NCBI GenBank assembly: GCA_904420205.1
Contig: CAJFUN010000015.1
Location: 1-64,000 of the forward strand
DNA: 64,000 nt
Source of the DNA: Candidatus Parachristensenella avicola
GTDB lineage: Bacteria; Bacillota; Clostridia; Christensenellales; UMGS416
Direction of reading: 5' to 3'
Positions 43,712-51,954 of the stretch are shown here, piece after piece. Every line of letters begins with the position of its first letter. Within the stretch, counting starts at the first letter, position 1. A program made the translations under genes and the position numbers. Under the pieces are notes generated by a model that was not told the DNA's origin, did no database searches, and was given only the letters and a program-made list of their open reading frames with translations.

Positions 43712-45083
43712 CACCCAAACTCGAACCAAGGAAGAATTCGTACCCCTTACGCCGGGCAAGGTTGGCATCTATGCTTGCGGCCCCACGGTGTATAACTATA
43801 TCCACATTGGCAATGCCCGCCCGCTGGTGGTATTCGATACGCTGCGGCGCTACTTGGAGCACAAAGGTTATGAAGTAACCTTTGTGCAGAACTTTACCGA
43901 TATAGACGATAAGATGATTAACCGCGCTAAGGACGAGGGAACGACGGTGGCCGCTCTGGCCAAGCGGTTTATCGCCGAGTATTGGGTGGATGCCGGCGGA
44001 CTGAACGTGCGTCCGGCGACCGTACAGCCCAGGGCCACCGAGCATATCCGGGAGATCATTGCCCTGGTCAAGGGTTTGGTGGATAAGGGCCTGGCATACC
44101 CTGCGCCTGACGGCGTCTATTACAACACGCAGGCCTTTGAGGGCTATGGCAAGCTTTCTGGCCAGGTAACGGAAGATCTGGAGGCTGGAGCGCGCATTGA
44201 AGTGGATGAAAATAAGCGGCACCCCATGGACTTTGCCCTGTGGAAGAAGGAAAAGCCCGGAGAGCCGTCCTGGGGTTCGCCCTGGGGTAAGGGACGGCCG
44301 GGCTGGCATATTGAGTGCTCCGCTATGGCGATGAAATATCTGGGCGAAACCTTTGATATCCACTGCGGCGGGCAGGATCTGATCTTCCCCCATCATGAGA
44401 ATGAGGTTGCCCAGTCGGAAGGCTTTACCGGCAAGCCTTTCGCCCGGTACTGGATGCATAACGGCTACCTTAAGGTGAACAACGTAAAGATGAGCAAGTC
44501 CCTGGGGAATTTTTTCACCGTACGGGAAATCGCTCAGCAGTACGATCTGGAGGCGGTGCGCTTTTTCCTGCTATCGGCCCAGTACCGCAGCCCGCTGAAC
44601 TTCTCGGCTGAACAGATCGAGCAGGCGGCCGCTGCCCTAGGGCGGATTGAGACGGCAAGGGATAACCTGGCCTTTGCGGCGGAGCGCCAGGCGGAGGGCG
44701 AAGTTTCACCGGAAATCTCCGAACTTATCGCTAAGCTGGAGCGCAGCTTTGACGAAGCCATGGACGATGATCTTAACACGGCCGACGCAATTGGCTCGAT
44801 TTTCGAGTTCATTCGTGAAATCAATATCCGGGTTGCAGCTGGGATTACCCGGCAGTCAGCGGCTCGGGCGCTGCAGGCGCTTCAGTCGGTATGCGGCATC
44901 CTGGGCGTGGCTCAGCGGGAAAAGGTGGTGATTCCCGACGAGGTACGCAGGCTGGCGGACGAGCGGGCTCAGGCGCGCGCCAATCGCGATTGGACGGCTT
45001 CCGACCGGCTCCGGGACCAGATCCAGGCCATGGGATTTTCTGTGGAGGATACCCGGGAGGGACAGAAAATTGGCAAACTATAG
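43698..45083 (+). CDS. cysS: Cysteinyl-tRNA synthetase
   Basis: A 461-residue class I synthetase. Zinc-binding Cys is in YACGPTVYN, the HIGH motif is YIHIGNARP near residue 32, and WHIECSAM and [14 protein letters not shown] supply zinc and substrate residues near 200-230. [10 protein letters not shown] is near 262. GTG at 43698 is chosen because GGAGG lies 9 bases upstream; ATG at 43689 would be too close to it. It overlaps cysE, with which it forms one T-box-controlled operon. Confidence 0.95.
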   Translation: MKIYNTQTRTKEEFVPLTPGKVGIYACGPTVYNYIHIGNARPLVVFDTLRRYLEHKGYEVTFVQNFTDIDDKMINRAKDEGTTVAALAKRFIAEYWVDAGGLNVRPATVQPRATEHIREIIALVKGLVDKGLAYPAPDGVYYNTQAFEGYGKLSGQVTEDLEAGARIEVDENKRHPMDFALWKKEKPGEPSWGSPWGKGRPGWHIECSAMAMKYLGETFDIHCGGQDLIFPHHENEVAQSEGFTGKPFARYWMHNGYLKVNNVKMSKSLGNFFTVREIAQQYDLEAVRFFLLSAQYRSPLNFSAEQIEQAAAALGRIETARDNLAFAAERQAEGEVSPEISELIAKLERSFDEAMDDDLNTADAIGSIFEFIREINIRVAAGITRQSAARALQALQSVCGILGVAQREKVVIPDEVRRLADERAQARANRDWTASDRLRDQIQAMGFSVEDTREGQKIGKL

Positions 45084-45237
45084 CTCCGGCAGGTGAGGAA
45101 GGCGCGCCTTCTCCAAGACGATGGCCCTCCCTTGTGCTCGTCTGAGGCTTCCGCAGCCATGTTTTCGATACGGCGCTTTCCGTGTTCTTAGGCAATTTGG
45201 CGGAAAAATCCGGGCCTTTTTAAGCCCATTTCAAGGG

Positions 45238-45266
45238 TTGTAGGCAAGCGGCGGGGATGATATAAT
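45238..45266 (+). promoter_or_regulatory. SigA promoter of the SIS-domain gene
   Basis: TTGTAG, a 17-bp spacer and TATAAT, 57 bases upstream of the start. The 150 bases between cysS and this site show only a GAAGGCGCGCCTTC palindrome. Confidence 0.65.
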
Positions 45267-45322
45267 CATCCCAATACGGGGTAAAGCCGCCGGGAATGGC
45301 CAAGCCCCAAGGAGGATCTGCT

Positions 45323-45877
45323 ATGAGTCAAGGGATTTTCGAGAAGGCCAGCCAGCTTTGGAAGATGGAGGCCTATACGGTGAAACGGATGGCTGAGGTG
45401 GTCAATCCGGACGCCTTTTGCCAAATCGTTCGCCGCATGGCCGAGGTGGTGCGCAAAGGCGGCCGCATCCTGGTCATCGGTAAGGGCGCGTCCGGTATCG
45501 CGGCGCGGAAAATGGTGCATAATCTGTGCTCTACCGATATTCCCGCCATCTTCTTGGGCGTGGGCGAGGGCAAGCACGCCACGCTGGGCTTGCTGAAGGC
45601 CGGCGATATGCTGGTGCTGGTATCCAAAGGCGGCTCCACCGAGGAATTGGTTCAGCTGATCGAGCCGGCCCGCGATAAAGGCGTTACCGTGTTGGGCGTC
45701 ACCCAGAACCCGGCTTCAATGCTGGGCATGAAGTGCGATTTGCTGCTGCGGATTATGGTGGTGAAGGAAGTGAACATTGCCGACCAGGTGGGCAATGCCT
45801 CCTCGATTGCGATGACCGCTATCCTCGACGCGCTCTGCGACGGAGTCATTAACTATCTCTACGGCGGTGCAGAATAG
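45323..45877 (+). CDS. SIS-domain protein (phosphosugar isomerase or binding type)
   Basis: A 184-residue single SIS domain. GRILVIGKGASGIAARKMVHNL (in parts, about residues 43-65) and LVLVSKGGSTEELVQLI (about 97-113) are the two phosphosugar-binding loops, and NIADQVGNASSIAMTAILDALCD near the C-terminus supplies the helix with dimer and catalytic contacts. The size fits 6-phospho-3-hexuloisomerase or GmhA-like isomerases. Which one is not clear; no partner gene is next to it, although the KDPG aldolase operon follows after a terminator. Confidence 0.82.
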   Translation: MSQGIFEKASQLWKMEAYTVKRMAEVVNPDAFCQIVRRMAEVVRKGGRILVIGKGASGIAARKMVHNLCSTDIPAIFLGVGEGKHATLGLLKAGDMLVLVSKGGSTEELVQLIEPARDKGVTVLGVTQNPASMLGMKCDLLLRIMVVKEVNIADQVGNASSIAMTAILDALCDGVINYLYGGAE

Positions 45878-45889
45878 AAAAATTATAAG

Positions 45890-45914
45890 GGCCTGCTTCG
45901 GCAGGCTCTTTTTA
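45890..45914 (+). terminator. Terminator of the SIS-domain gene
   Basis: GGCCTGC / GCAGGCT around a TTCG tetraloop, then TCTTTTT. Confidence 0.85.
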
Positions 45915-46010
45915 TGTTTTCCCGCGCTGCCGTGGACAGGGCAAATTTGACCATAGAAATTCGGCGGTAAGTATTGTATCATCTAGCTAGAAAAAGGAGG
46001 ATGAAGGCAT

Positions 46011-46655
46011 ATGGTGGATAAAGAGCAAGTAATCGGCCGCATCGAATGCAGCGGTGTGGTGGCTGTCGTGCGCGCCCAGCATGCGCAGGAGGCGGTGCGT
46101 ATCGCGGAAGCCTGCCTGGCCGGCGGCGTAGAGGCCATGGAGATTACCTTCACGGTGCCCGGCGCTCATCGCGTGATCGAGGAGCTCTCGGCGCGGTATG
46201 CCGACGGCAGCATGCTGATTGGAGCGGGCACGGTTCTGGATCCGGAAACCGCGCGGATTGCGATCCTTTCCGGCGCCCAATACGTGGTGTCGCCCAGCCT
46301 GAACCCTGAGACGGTGAGGCTGTGCAACCGGTATCGGATCGCCAGCATGCCCGGAGCGATGACGATTCGCGAAGTCGTGGAGGCCATGGAGACCGGCGCC
46401 GACATCATCAAGGTATTTCCCGGAGAATTATATGGCCCTAAGGTTATCAAGGCCATTCATGGGCCGCTGCCCCAGGCCAAAATCATGCCTACGGGCGGCG
46501 TGTCGGTTGAAAACGCCGGCGAGTGGATTCGGGCAGGCGCGGTAGCCCTGGGCGCGGGCTCATCGCTGGTGGCCGGCGCCAAGACGGGCGACTATAACGC
46601 GGTTACCCAATGCGCGCGGGCCTTTATCGAGGCGGTTGCCCGCGCCAGAGCATAG
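46011..46655 (+). CDS. eda: KDPG/KHG aldolase
   Basis: A 214-residue class I aldolase splitting 2-keto-3-deoxy-6-phosphogluconate to pyruvate and glyceraldehyde-3-phosphate. The catalytic base Glu is in MEITFTVPGA near residue 45, and LIGAGTVLD follows. The Schiff-base Lys is in DIIKVFPGELYGP near residue 142. MPTGGVSVENAGEW near 162 is the phosphate site. AAAGGAGG precedes the ATG. With the KDG kinase downstream (14 bases) it forms the end of a uronate or sugar-acid route. Confidence 0.94.
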   Translation: MVDKEQVIGRIECSGVVAVVRAQHAQEAVRIAEACLAGGVEAMEITFTVPGAHRVIEELSARYADGSMLIGAGTVLDPETARIAILSGAQYVVSPSLNPETVRLCNRYRIASMPGAMTIREVVEAMETGADIIKVFPGELYGPKVIKAIHGPLPQAKIMPTGGVSVENAGEWIRAGAVALGAGSSLVAGAKTGDYNAVTQCARAFIEAVARARA

Positions 46656-46668
46656 GAGGAGTATGAGC

Positions 46669-47673
46669 ATGGGGAATATTGTGGCCTTTGGCGAAATGCT
46701 GATGCGGCTTTCGCCCCCGGGATACCAGCGGCTGATTCAAGCGTCAAGCTTTGACGCCATTTATGCCGGGAGCGAGGCGAACGTGCTGATTTCTTTGGCA
46801 CAGATGGGGTGCCAGACAAAATACGTTACACGGCTGCCGGAGAATCCGCTGGGCGAGGCGGCGCGCAACGCGCTGCGGCACTGGGGTGTGGATACCAGTC
46901 ATGTGGCCTGGGGCGGCAAACGGCTTGGCCTGTATTATCTGGAGCAGGGCGCGGCCTTGCGCGCTTCCAATGTGATCTATGACCGGGCCGGCTCCGCTAT
47001 GGCAGAGGCTGAACCGAGCATGTTCGACTGGGATACCATCCTTAAAGGCGCCGACTGGTTCCATTTTTCGGGCATAACCCCCGCTTTGGGCGAGGGGTGC
47101 GCAGAGGCCGCCCTGCAGGCGCTGCGGGCGGCAAAAAAGCGAGGGATCACCGTCTCCTGCGACCTGAATTACCGGGCTAAACTTTGGACGGTGGAAAAAT
47201 GCCGAAGCGTAATGATCCCTATGATGGAGTATGTAGACGTGGTGCTGGGCACCTCCGAGGACGCCGACGACGTATTGGATATCCAGCTTCCGCCCATGGG
47301 GATGCGCGACGCCTCTATAGCGGCGGCCGAGGCGATTCATAAGCGCTATGGGATCACAATCTCGGCTATGATGCAGCGCGAATCCCGCTCGGTCATCGAC
47401 AAGGGCTGGTCGGCTGTTCTGTATGACGGCGGCGCGGTATACGATTCCCAGCATTATGAGCTGCATACGGTGGATATTGTGGGAACTGGGGACGCCTTTG
47501 CCGCGGGCCTGATCTACGGGCTTCGCTCGGGCCGGGGGCCTCAGTTTACCGTCAACTACGCGCTGGCTGCATCTGCGCTGGAGCAGACCATGGTAGGGGA
47601 CTATAACATGGCCTCGGCGGAGGAAATCCTTCCTCTGGCTGAAACCGAAGGATTCCAGGATATTAAGCGATAG
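46669..47673 (+). CDS. kdgK: 2-Keto-3-deoxygluconate kinase (PfkB family)
   Basis: A 334-residue ribokinase-family kinase. The N-terminal FGEMLMRLSPPGYQRLIQ is characteristic of KDG kinases, GSEANVLISLAQMG follows, and CDLNYRAKLW lies near residue 165. The PfkB C-terminal motif VDIVGTGDAFAAGLIYGL near 268-285 has the catalytic Asp. ATG 46669 has AGGAGGA 8 bases upstream; ATG 46663 is too close. It phosphorylates KDG for the aldolase encoded just upstream. Confidence 0.9.
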   Translation: MGNIVAFGEMLMRLSPPGYQRLIQASSFDAIYAGSEANVLISLAQMGCQTKYVTRLPENPLGEAARNALRHWGVDTSHVAWGGKRLGLYYLEQGAALRASNVIYDRAGSAMAEAEPSMFDWDTILKGADWFHFSGITPALGEGCAEAALQALRAAKKRGITVSCDLNYRAKLWTVEKCRSVMIPMMEYVDVVLGTSEDADDVLDIQLPPMGMRDASIAAAEAIHKRYGITISAMMQRESRSVIDKGWSAVLYDGGAVYDSQHYELHTVDIVGTGDAFAAGLIYGLRSGRGPQFTVNYALAASALEQTMVGDYNMASAEEILPLAETEGFQDIKR

Positions 47674-47685
47674 GCAGGACAAAAA

Positions 47686-48717
47686 ATGGCGGAATATACG
47701 GTGAACGGATATTTGGACCGGCTGCGTGAGCGGCAGCGGCCGGCGCTTTCATTGCAGGATGTGGATGACGAGAACTGGCTGGACCGTCAGCAGGCGCTGC
47801 GGGCGGCCTTTATCAGGGCCTTGGGGCCGATGCCCGAACCGGCTGCCCTGGAGCCGCGGGTGCTGGAGGACGTGCAAATGCCCGGGTACCGCCGGCTGAT
47901 GATGGAGCTGACCGAGACCGAGGGCCTCGTGATGCCCTGTTATGTGCTGATCCCCGAAGGGATTAGCCCCGGAGAACGCCGGGCGGCGGTGGTCGCCGTG
48001 CCGGGACATGGCAGCGGCATGCGTGAGGCGATGGGGCTGGACGATACAGGCGAGCCTATGGCGGATCCCGGCTATCAAAAGCGCTTTCCCGAAGCCCTAT
48101 GCCGCAGAGGCTTTGTGGTGATCGTGCCGGAGCTTTTGGGCTTCGGCCAGCGGCGCTGGGTCGGCGACGAGAGCAAGCCGCTGAACCACAGCGCCTGCCA
48201 TCAGATTTCCACGGCCCTGTGGATGTATGGGCAGACGATGGCCGGTATGCGGGTGTTCGATGTCAAGCGCTGCCTGGATTACCTGGAAACGCTTCCCTTT
48301 GTGGATGTGGAGCGGATGGGCGCGATGGGGATTTCCGGCGGGGGCCTGGCGGCTGGGTTTACCGCCATGGTGGACGAGCGGATCCGGGCCGTATGCGTTT
48401 CGGGTTACTTGAATACCTTTGCCGACAGCGTGCTTAATGTGTTCCACTGCGTGGATAATTACCTCTATGGCATTATGCAGACGGCGGAGCTGCCGGACCT
48501 AGCATGCCTGATCGCGCCGAGGCCGCTGATCATGGAATGCGGGCGGCAGGATCCCATCTTTCCGTTTGCCGCGTCGCAGGCTTGCTATCACCAGCTGGAA
48601 CGGGTTTACCGCATGCTGGGCTGCCCGGAGCGCTTGGCGATGGACGCATTTGACGGCGATCATCAGATCTCCGGCCGGATGAGCTATGATTTCTTAGCCC
48701 ATTACTTGATGGACTGA
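47686..48717 (+). CDS. Alpha/beta hydrolase, acetyl-esterase-like
   Basis: A 343-residue serine hydrolase. VVAVPGHGSGMREAMG forms the oxyanion region near residue 105. The nucleophile is in GAMGISGGGLAAGFTAM near 215, the acid Asp in ECGRQDPIFPF near 285, and the His in FDGDHQISG near 327. The long N-terminal lid and spacing resemble the Abhydrolase_7/dienelactone-type family, which includes sugar-ester esterases. It lies 12 bases downstream of kdgK, so it may remove acyl groups from the sugar substrates of this operon. No signal peptide. Confidence 0.78.
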   Translation: MAEYTVNGYLDRLRERQRPALSLQDVDDENWLDRQQALRAAFIRALGPMPEPAALEPRVLEDVQMPGYRRLMMELTETEGLVMPCYVLIPEGISPGERRAAVVAVPGHGSGMREAMGLDDTGEPMADPGYQKRFPEALCRRGFVVIVPELLGFGQRRWVGDESKPLNHSACHQISTALWMYGQTMAGMRVFDVKRCLDYLETLPFVDVERMGAMGISGGGLAAGFTAMVDERIRAVCVSGYLNTFADSVLNVFHCVDNYLYGIMQTAELPDLACLIAPRPLIMECGRQDPIFPFAASQACYHQLERVYRMLGCPERLAMDAFDGDHQISGRMSYDFLAHYLMD

Positions 48718-48779
48718 CATGTTTGACCTCCGCGCTGCATAGGTTATCCTATCAATGAAAGGCTTCGGAGGGACAAGTC

Positions 48780-49070
48780 ATGAAAGAAGAAACCCGTTCG
48801 ATTACCCGGGGAAGGTTGCACACAGTACAGCTGGATAACCGCGCCAAGGCTGTTCTGACCGGAGTGGACGACGTCGACAGCTTTAACGAAGCGGAGGTTA
48901 ACCTTATTACCGAAGCGGGCTATGTGACCATTACGGGCAAGGATCTGCACATCAGCCATTTGTCGCTGGAAGAAGGGCAATTGGTTGTGGAGGGAGAGAT
49001 TGCCGGCATTGCCTATACCGACAGCATTGTTCAGGAGGGCGGGCTTTTTAGCCGCTTATTCCGCTCATGA
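48780..49070 (+). CDS. yabP: Sporulation protein YabP
   Basis: A 96-residue protein of the YabP/YqfC family, made under SigE in Bacillus and required for spore cortex formation. Characteristic segments are LTGVDDVDSFNEAEVNLITEAG (in parts) and VTITGKDLHISHLSLEEGQLVVEG, ending in LFSRLF. The stop overlaps the start of yabQ by 4 bases. Confidence 0.93.
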   Translation: MKEETRSITRGRLHTVQLDNRAKAVLTGVDDVDSFNEAEVNLITEAGYVTITGKDLHISHLSLEEGQLVVEGEIAGIAYTDSIVQEGGLFSRLFRS

Positions 49071-49390
49071 TGTACTGGTCGGCCTACGGCTGGCAGGCGG
49101 TGATGTATGCGCTGATCGCCGGCCTTTGGGCCGGGGCAGTCATGATGGCCGCTACCTGGATACGGCGGCATACCCGGCGCTGGTGCTGGATGACGGCGGA
49201 TGCGCTGGCTGGTGCGGCGCTGGTGATGCTGCTGGCCAGGGCGTTGTGGCAGGGGACGGAAGGAAGCTTCCGTCCCTATATGGTACTGGCCATGCTGGCG
49301 GGGATGCTGCTTTTCCGCTGGGGGCCGCAGGCGCTGGCAGAGGCGCTGGCGCGCTGGGTGAAAGGCCGTCGCTTGCGAGATAAGGGGTAG
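49067..49390 (+). CDS. yabQ: Spore cortex biosynthesis protein YabQ
   Basis: A 107-residue membrane protein with about three helices (residues 7-30, 44-62, 72-90). The pattern and its 4-base overlap with yabP identify YabQ, which is needed for cortex assembly in the mother cell. The sequence is poorly conserved, so the call leans on context: yabP upstream, divIC downstream. Confidence 0.85.
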   Translation: MMYWSAYGWQAVMYALIAGLWAGAVMMAATWIRRHTRRWCWMTADALAGAALVMLLARALWQGTEGSFRPYMVLAMLAGMLLFRWGPQALAEALARWVKGRRLRDKG

Positions 49391-49434
49391 TCTGCTATAA
49401 TAGCCTCAACGATCGACCATGAGGAGGCGTATCC

Positions 49435-49728
49435 ATGGCAAAATCCCCCAAGCGCCGGATCTGGCTGCGCTGGAGCATCGCAGCTTGCCTTGCCTTTTTG
49501 CTGCTGCTGGGTTGGGAATTGGTCTCCAGCATGAAGCAGCTTAACGCTTTGGAGGCGGATCGCCAGGCGGCGCAGGAGCAGCTGAACGAGATCGAGCAGC
49601 GCAACGACGCCCTTGAAAAGCAGATCGAGCTATCCCAAACGGATGAATACATCGTCCGCATGGCGCGTCAGATTTTGGGATGGGTTTTCCCCGGTGAAAT
49701 ACGGATCATCGAGGGCACGGAGCCATAA
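49435..49728 (+). CDS. divIC: Septum formation initiator, DivIC/FtsB type
   Basis: A 97-residue bitopic protein: a short cytosolic N-terminus, one membrane helix (about residues 13-28), a coiled coil (LEADRQAAQEQLNEIEQRND, ALEKQIELSQ, about 38-65) and the outer end YIVRMARQILGWVFPGEI. It belongs to the FtsB/DivIC/FtsL divisome complex. The order yabP-yabQ-divIC is conserved in spore formers. Confidence 0.9.
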   Translation: MAKSPKRRIWLRWSIAACLAFLLLLGWELVSSMKQLNALEADRQAAQEQLNEIEQRNDALEKQIELSQTDEYIVRMARQILGWVFPGEIRIIEGTEP

Positions 49729-49755
49729 ACGGAAGGATTACAGGAGGCGCATAGC

Positions 49756-50694
49756 ATGCAGCAATCCGATAAAATTGCAGCCATTGACGTGGGCACCAAT
49801 TCTGTGCGTCTGCTGGTTTGCGAGATCTCGCCTGAGGGCGAGTTAATTCCGCTCTATAAGCATATCATGACCACGCGGATCGGCGAGGGGCTTTCTGCTA
49901 CCGGACAGCTGAGCGACGGCGCCATTGACCGCACCATTGAGGCTATCGAAGCCCTAAAAGAAAAAGCCGCGGAAATGGGCGCGCAGCGGGTGATGTGCTA
50001 TGCTACAGCGGCTGTACGCGAGGCGGGCAACAAAGATCACTTTATCCGGAAGACCCATCGGAAAACCCAGCTCTTGGTGGATGTGCTGCCCGGCGACGTG
50101 GAGGCTCAGGTGAGTTTCGCCGGCGTGCCCGGAAGCGGCGCGCGCTGTACGGTGGATATCGGCGGCGGATCGACCGATATTGTCCTGGGCTTTGACGACG
50201 TGCCGCTGGTGTCCGCGTCCCTGCGGCTGGGCGCGGTGCGTGCGGCGGAGCTTTATCCGCTGGGCGACATTGCTGACCCGTTGACGCTGACGGCGATGCA
50301 GCAGTGGGCGGGTAACGTCATGAAAAATGATCTAAAGGCACTGATGGAGAGCGCCGGTTCGCTGCCGCAGATGACCTACTACGGTGTGGGGGGCACATGC
50401 ACGACCCTGGCGGCCATGGATCAGAAGCTGGAGGAATATGATCCGGAAAAGGTGCATGGCTATACGCTGACCCGTCAGCGGGTAGGGGAGATGCTGGAGA
50501 ACCTTTGCGGCCTTACCCTGGAGCAGCGCAAGGCGCTGCCGGGTCTATCGCCCAAGCGGGCCGATATTATCATCGGTGGCACGGTGATCTTGGCGGTTTT
50601 TATGGATAAGATGCAGGCGGAATCCATCCGTATCTCAGAGCGGGATAACCTAGAGGGATATATCCTGACGCGCTTGAAAAAAGAGCGGGGGTAA
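49756..50694 (+). CDS. ppx: Exopolyphosphatase / guanosine pentaphosphatase
   Basis: A 312-residue Ppx/GppA actin-fold phosphatase. AAIDVGTNSVRLLVCEI (residues 9-25) and TVDIGGGSTDIVLG (about 133-146) are the phosphate loops, and TYYGVGGTCTTLAAM near 215 the third motif. It lacks the C-terminal HD extension, as usual for short clostridial Ppx. Its place after divIC occurs in many clostridia; in Bacillus that slot holds an S1-domain gene. It cleaves polyphosphate or pppGpp; substrate preference is not readable here. Confidence 0.9.
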   Translation: MQQSDKIAAIDVGTNSVRLLVCEISPEGELIPLYKHIMTTRIGEGLSATGQLSDGAIDRTIEAIEALKEKAAEMGAQRVMCYATAAVREAGNKDHFIRKTHRKTQLLVDVLPGDVEAQVSFAGVPGSGARCTVDIGGGSTDIVLGFDDVPLVSASLRLGAVRAAELYPLGDIADPLTLTAMQQWAGNVMKNDLKALMESAGSLPQMTYYGVGGTCTTLAAMDQKLEEYDPEKVHGYTLTRQRVGEMLENLCGLTLEQRKALPGLSPKRADIIIGGTVILAVFMDKMQAESIRISERDNLEGYILTRLKKERG

Positions 50695-50710
50695 TGGGCG
50701 CAAGCAAAAT

Positions 50711-50755
50711 ACAGGGCTTCATCGTATATCCACGATGAAGCCCTGTTTGTTTTTC
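50711..50755. terminator. Strong terminator between convergent ppx and BtrH-like genes
   Basis: A perfect 15-bp stem, ACAGGGCTTCATCGT with ACGATGAAGCCCTGT, over a 6-base loop, followed on the plus strand by TTGTTTTTC. On the minus strand ATTTTG follows. Confidence 0.88.
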
Positions 50756-50761
50756 TTGCAG

Positions 50762-51862
50762 CTATCGCTCGTCCAGGCACCGTTCCAGGCGCTCCACGGC
50801 CCGAAGCGTGTATATTTTGGCGCGCAGCATATGGGCTGCAAAGGCATAGCGTACGTCTTGATCCTTAAAACGGGCGACGCCTTCCCGATCGGGCGTTACA
50901 TACTGCCACAACGCGCCGGAATAGGCGCCGGCCCGAGCATAGTCGGCTGCGGCCTCCCGCAGGCGGCTGTTCCAATCAGGGCGGATACCGGCATAGCGTT
51001 CGAGAAAGCGCGAAAAGTTTTCATAACCATTGAGCATACATAAAAAGTCGCAGTAGCCCGCCCAAAATCGTTGATCCAGTGTCCGTGCTCCATCGGTGCG
51101 GTAATAGCCTTCGGGGCGCTCATAGGGAAAGGAGAGCGTCCCTTCATACCTTTCCCCCGGCGTGAGCTGTGCAAAGCCTTCATCCCATACCAGCATTTCG
51201 GCCAGCACATCGAAGGCGGATACGCCCAGCGCGGTGTCGCCCAGGCAGGCGCGGCGGGCAGTGCGCGCCTGATGCACTGCGGTGCGGAGAACCTCCTGAA
51301 GCAGCGCTTCATCCATATGCCTGGGGGTAAAGGATTCGATCAGAAGATACGATTTTGTTTCAGCTTCCCAGGTATTAAAGGCATTATAGCGATAGGGCGC
51401 AATGTGCTTATCCGCGTCGGCAAAGGTGGATACACCGTACAACGTGTTCCCCCGATAGCCAAGCACAGCTGCGTATACGCAGGGCTCTTGGATGATCACG
51501 GGTATATTCCGGTCGAGGGAATCCATAATTTCCAGCTTGGCCTGATCCAGCCCTACATCTGCCACAAATCTTCGATTGAACGACACGCCGATACGCTCCA
51601 GCGCGATCTCTATGATATCCCGGTCGTCTTGGTTGTAAAATACGCCCTGATTGGGAAGCGATGCGTATTCGGCCCAACCGGGTTGCCAGACCAGGCGGAC
51701 CGCCATTCCAGATATGCTTAGCAGGTAATCGTAATCGAAGGCAGCCGGCGCGTTAAGCGCTTGCACCGCACGGTATACCGCGGGAATCTCCGGCATAAGG
51801 AAGGATCCGTCCTCCATGAATTGCTGCAGGGGGCGAATGCCCGGGATGAAATGCTCCGGCAT
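50762..51862 (-). CDS. BtrH-like protein of unknown function
   Basis: A 366-residue protein without signal or membrane segment. The N-terminal half (about 25-175) reads like the BtrH/C39-like fold: FDYDYLLSISGMAVRLVW, then DIIEIALERIGVSF, DRNIPVIIQEP and AAVLGYRGNTLYGVSTF. The catalytic Cys of C39 enzymes is not at its usual place, so it is probably not a peptidase. The C-terminal half is helical, with several Trp and Tyr residues. The start at 51862 follows GAGAGGAG. Its 92-base distance from the GH127-like gene upstream suggests one transcript. Function not known. Confidence 0.5.
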   Translation of the reverse strand: MPEHFIPGIRPLQQFMEDGSFLMPEIPAVYRAVQALNAPAAFDYDYLLSISGMAVRLVWQPGWAEYASLPNQGVFYNQDDRDIIEIALERIGVSFNRRFVADVGLDQAKLEIMDSLDRNIPVIIQEPCVYAAVLGYRGNTLYGVSTFADADKHIAPYRYNAFNTWEAETKSYLLIESFTPRHMDEALLQEVLRTAVHQARTARRACLGDTALGVSAFDVLAEMLVWDEGFAQLTPGERYEGTLSFPYERPEGYYRTDGARTLDQRFWAGYCDFLCMLNGYENFSRFLERYAGIRPDWNSRLREAAADYARAGAYSGALWQYVTPDREGVARFKDQDVRYAFAAHMLRAKIYTLRAVERLERCLDER

Positions 51863-51954
51863 CGGTTTTCTCCTCTCAAGTCGAAGGCTTATCCTGCCGT
51901 GGACAACATGGAAAGCTAAGGGGCTTATAAAACAGTGGAAACCGTGACGCAGGG

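Noticed and set aside
45099..45112. GAAGGCGCGCCTTC palindrome as cysS terminator
   Set aside because: No loop and no T run; probably a chance palindrome in GC-rich DNA.
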